Shown one piece after another: positions 24,493 through 26,543 of a stretch of 26,543 bases of DNA. The notes under the pieces were generated by a model. That model was not told the origin of the DNA, did no database searches, and worked only from the letters and a program-made list of their open reading frames with translations. The position numbers and the translations under genes are program-made. Origin of the DNA: Acidaminococcus sp050873445 (GTDB taxonomy: Bacteria; Bacillota; Negativicutes; Acidaminococcales; Acidaminococcaceae); NCBI RefSeq assembly GCF_050873445.1, contig NZ_JBNMIU010000030.1:1-26543 (forward strand), written 5' to 3'. Every line of letters begins with the position of its first letter. The first letter of the stretch is position 1.

Positions 24493-24530
24493 CGCCATAA
24501 AGAATGGCGTATTTTGGGCATTTTTTTAGT
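24492..24530 (+). promoter_or_regulatory. Short CRISPR leader with hairpin
   Basis: The leader is very short. ACGCCAT (24492-24498) pairs with ATGGCGT (24504-24510), followed by ATTTTGGGCATTTTTTTAGT directly before repeat 1. The hairpin could be a weak terminator of the cas operon or an integration signal. I see no convincing IHF site by eye, and a longer leader would have to include the cas2 3' end. Confidence 0.5.
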
Positions 24531-25046
24531 GTGTACCCCGCGTATGCGGGGATGATCCCACCCCGGACGGCTTTACCCTGGCGTTTGGCAAGTGTACCCC
24601 GCGTATGCGGGGATGATCCTCTGATCTGCAACGTTTTCTGGACGAATCCCGGGTGTACCCCGCGTATGCGGGGATGATCCTTAAAAGGAGGATGAACCAT
24701 GAAAGAGAAAGAAGTGTACCCCGCGTATGCGGGGATGATCCCGACTTTTTGCCGCACGGCAGCGGGCGTCTGTCGTGTACCCCGCGTATGCGGGGATGAT
24801 CCCTTTTTCGTGGTATAATAATGATGTAATCAGAAGTGTACCCCGCGTATGCGGGGATGATCCTGTCCAGGCTATAATTTTCCGTCGCGTCCTGGAGTGT
24901 ACCCCGCGTATGCGGGGATGATCCTAACGCGGGCTACAAGGAAATCGAAGCGGCGTTGTGTACCCCGCGTATGCGGGGATGATCCCGGGAAACGCGCTTG
25001 CGCTTGCCCGTTGCCGGGGTGTACCCCGCGTATGCGGGGATGATCC

Positions 25047-25140
25047 CGTTGAGCAACTTCTTCCAACGTCAGGCCCAACGTGTACCCCGCGTATGCGGGG
25101 ATGATCCTACGGCGCAAGGAGTTGGGCCTGACGTTGGAAG
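25047..25140. other. Spacers 9 and 10: overlapping opposite-strand targets in one HTH gene
   Basis: The last 20 bases of spacer 10 (25121-25140, GTTGGGCCTGACGTTGGAAG) are the exact reverse complement of the last 20 bases of spacer 9 (25060-25079). The merged 46-bp target reads RRKELGLTLEEVAQR in one frame, a typical N-terminal helix of an XRE/Cro-CI type repressor. The target is not in this window. Confidence 0.9.
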
Positions 25141-25351
25141 GTGTACCCCGCGTATGCGGGGATGATCCTTTCATGATATACGCTAACACGTAATGCGGAG
25201 GGTGTACCCCGCGTATGCGGGGATGATCCTTTCCTTGCCACGCCCCGATATTTCGGGGGCAGGTGTACCCCGCGTATGCGGGGATGATCCCTATACACAG
25301 GGTGGAGCCGCTCATGATATGGCGTGTACCCCGCGTATGCGGGGATGATCC

Positions 25352-25384
25352 TTTAAACCCCGTGCATAATATACACGGGGTTTT
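25352..25384. other. Spacer 14: captured terminator-like hairpin
   Basis: AAACCCCGTG (25355-25364) and CACGGGGTTT (25374-25383) form a perfect 10-bp stem in the 33-nt spacer, followed by T. It is a copy of a rho-independent terminator, presumably from an invading element. Its crRNA would fold on itself in the guide part. Confidence 0.85.
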
Positions 25385-26543
25385 GTGTACCCCGCGTATG
25401 CGGGGATGATCCTATCATGAAAAAAACCATTTACATGAACGACCCGTGTACCCCGCGTATGCGGGGATGATCCTTACATCCGTTGTCACGAATCTAGGCG
25501 ACAGCGGTGTACCCCGCGTATGCGGGGATGATCCTGCTTGTTGCGTTACTGACCGTAAAGTATGCTCGTGTACCCCGCGTATGCGGGGATGATCCTTACT
25601 ACGCAGAGTGGCTGGACGCACAGGATGAGTGTACCCCGCGTATGCGGGGATGATCCTCTCTTCTACTGGCGGGAATGGGAGCCACGAAAGTGTACCCCGC
25701 GTATGCGGGGATGATCCCTGAAAACGGAAGACCGCCGGAAGGCCCTGGTGGTGTACCCCGCGTATGCGGGGATGATCCTTTTTCGACAGCGGAACGAATT
25801 TCCCCAGGTTCGTGTACCCCGCGTATGCGGGGATGATCCTCCATCCTGGACATCCCCATCGTAGACCTGACTGTGTACCCCGCGTATGCGGGGATGATCC
25901 CCGTGCCAACGTTGATGCGCTCAACATAGCAGCGTGTACCCCGCGTATGCGGGGATGATCCTCGTGAAGGGATGGAACTGGGACAACGTCGCAGGTGTAC
26001 CCCGCGTATGCGGGGATGATCCATTGGGCTGGAATTGGGCAAAAATCCCGAAAAAAGTGTACCCCGCGTATGCGGGGATGATCCTGATAAACTCCTTGCC
26101 GCATTTATCGCATACATGTGTACCCCGCGTATGCGGGGATGATCCTAGCTTCCTTGCCCGGGTTGCCCGGGTCCGTCCGTGTACCCCGCGTATGCGGGGA
26201 TGATCCTAGCACTCGTCCTCGTCGTACAATCTTGCAATTGTGTACCCCGCGTATGCGGGGATGATCCCCTGGCAGGTCTTTATCTTTCCGTCCCGTCCAA
26301 GTGTACCCCGCGTATGCGGGGATGATCCTCCCGGCGGCACACTCAGTACGGCGACTATACCGTGTACCCCGCGTATGCGGGGATGATCCTCGCGCCGCCA
26401 ATGCTCGCGCAGATGGTCGTCAGTGTACCCCGCGTATGCGGGGATGATCCTGTCCCGGCAATGAGCTGCCAGGTTGTTTCGCTGTGTACCCCGCGTATGC
26501 GGGGATGATCCTTCTTTGCTGTTCGCCTGCTGCTGTTTTAACC

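Larger units (their letters stand above)
24531..26543 (+). CRISPR. Type I-E CRISPR array, 33 repeats in window, continues past right edge
   Basis: The repeat is 28 bp, starting GTGTACCCC and ending GATGATCC, with a CCCCGC/GCGGGG stem around a GTAT loop. All 33 copies are identical, at period 61 (repeat 28, spacer 33). Repeat 1 is 24531-24558 and repeat 33 is 26484-26511. There are 32 full spacers plus one cut at 32 nt by the window end. Spacer 25 (26023-26056) is 34 nt, so repeats after it shift by one. The final repeat is not degenerate, so the array continues. Cas6e should cut after the stem, leaving a handle of 7 constant bases plus the variable 29th base. First spacer bases are T in 23, C in 9, A in 1 and G in none. 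Array growth is expected at the cas2 side. Confidence 0.98.

Noticed and set aside
25840..25872. Spacer 22 resembles the MuF-like gene near 13945 (CCCAT-GTAGACCTG, both encode PIVDL)
   Set aside because: Only about 14 of 15 bases match and the rest of the spacer differs, so it is not a self-target; at most a distant homolog.
26329..26361. Spacer 30 resembles terL near 10290-10305 (CTCAGTACGG shared)
   Set aside because: The match is about 14 of 16 bases in the middle only, and the PAM-proximal seed part does not match.
24308..26401. Long open frames on both strands through the array
   Set aside because: They are translations of the repeats (recurring GSSPHTRGT, DHPRIRGVH, IIPAYAGYT) and not genes.

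Overview
The window joins two different things. Positions 1 to about 15046 are part of an integrated tailed phage. From about 15150 to the right edge there is a complete type I-E CRISPR-Cas locus with a long array. The GC-rich coding sequence, strong Shine-Dalgarno (SD) sites, Cas2-exonuclease fusion and Cascade sequences suggest a gut or rumen Firmicute, most likely a Negativicute near Acidaminococcus or Megasphaera. This is a resemblance, not a proof.

The prophage reads left to right. It starts with small early genes (1-1680), including a frameshifted gene and one reverse-strand cargo gene with its own promoter. The replication and recombination block (1667-6312) holds an ERF-type annealing protein, a replication initiator with in-gene iterons, an HNH protein, YopX-like, MazG-like, RusA-like and DUF3310 proteins, and several unknowns in a tightly overlapping operon. 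A sigma-region-4-like late regulator (6338-6877) is followed by a promoter and terminator. The packaging and head block (8967-14056) holds small and large terminase, portal and a MuF/SPP1-gp7-like minor head protein. Four small or A-rich accessory genes are mixed into this block. The portal gene carries a C-terminal toxin-like domain and overlaps a CPCC cysteine-rich gene. Two more genes (7094-8593 and 14066-14848) share an N-terminal module (NWRTINGS, then a GAGG(K/R)F motif) but have unrelated C-termini, one with an HENMH zinc-protease motif. This looks like a phage-borne polymorphic toxin and partner set. The head module stops inside a gene that begins like a DUF2213 prohead gene; the remaining head, tail and lysis genes are absent, so the right end of the prophage appears deleted.

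The CRISPR locus is in the order cas3, cas8e (cse1), cse2, cas7e, cas5e, cas6e, cas1, cas2-DEDDh. Most genes overlap by a few bases and all run left to right, followed after 38 bp by an array of 33 identical 28-bp repeats that continues past the window. All catalytic motifs I looked for in Cas3, Cas1 and the Cas2-fused exonuclease are intact. Spacer details are informative. The first spacer base is T or C in 32 of 33 and never G. The single 34-nt spacer starts with A then T, which points to an A-Y PAM end. Spacers 9 and 10 overlap by 20 bp on opposite strands of one helix-turn-helix repressor gene. Spacer 14 is a copied terminator hairpin. I found no spacer matching the prophage in this window by eye.
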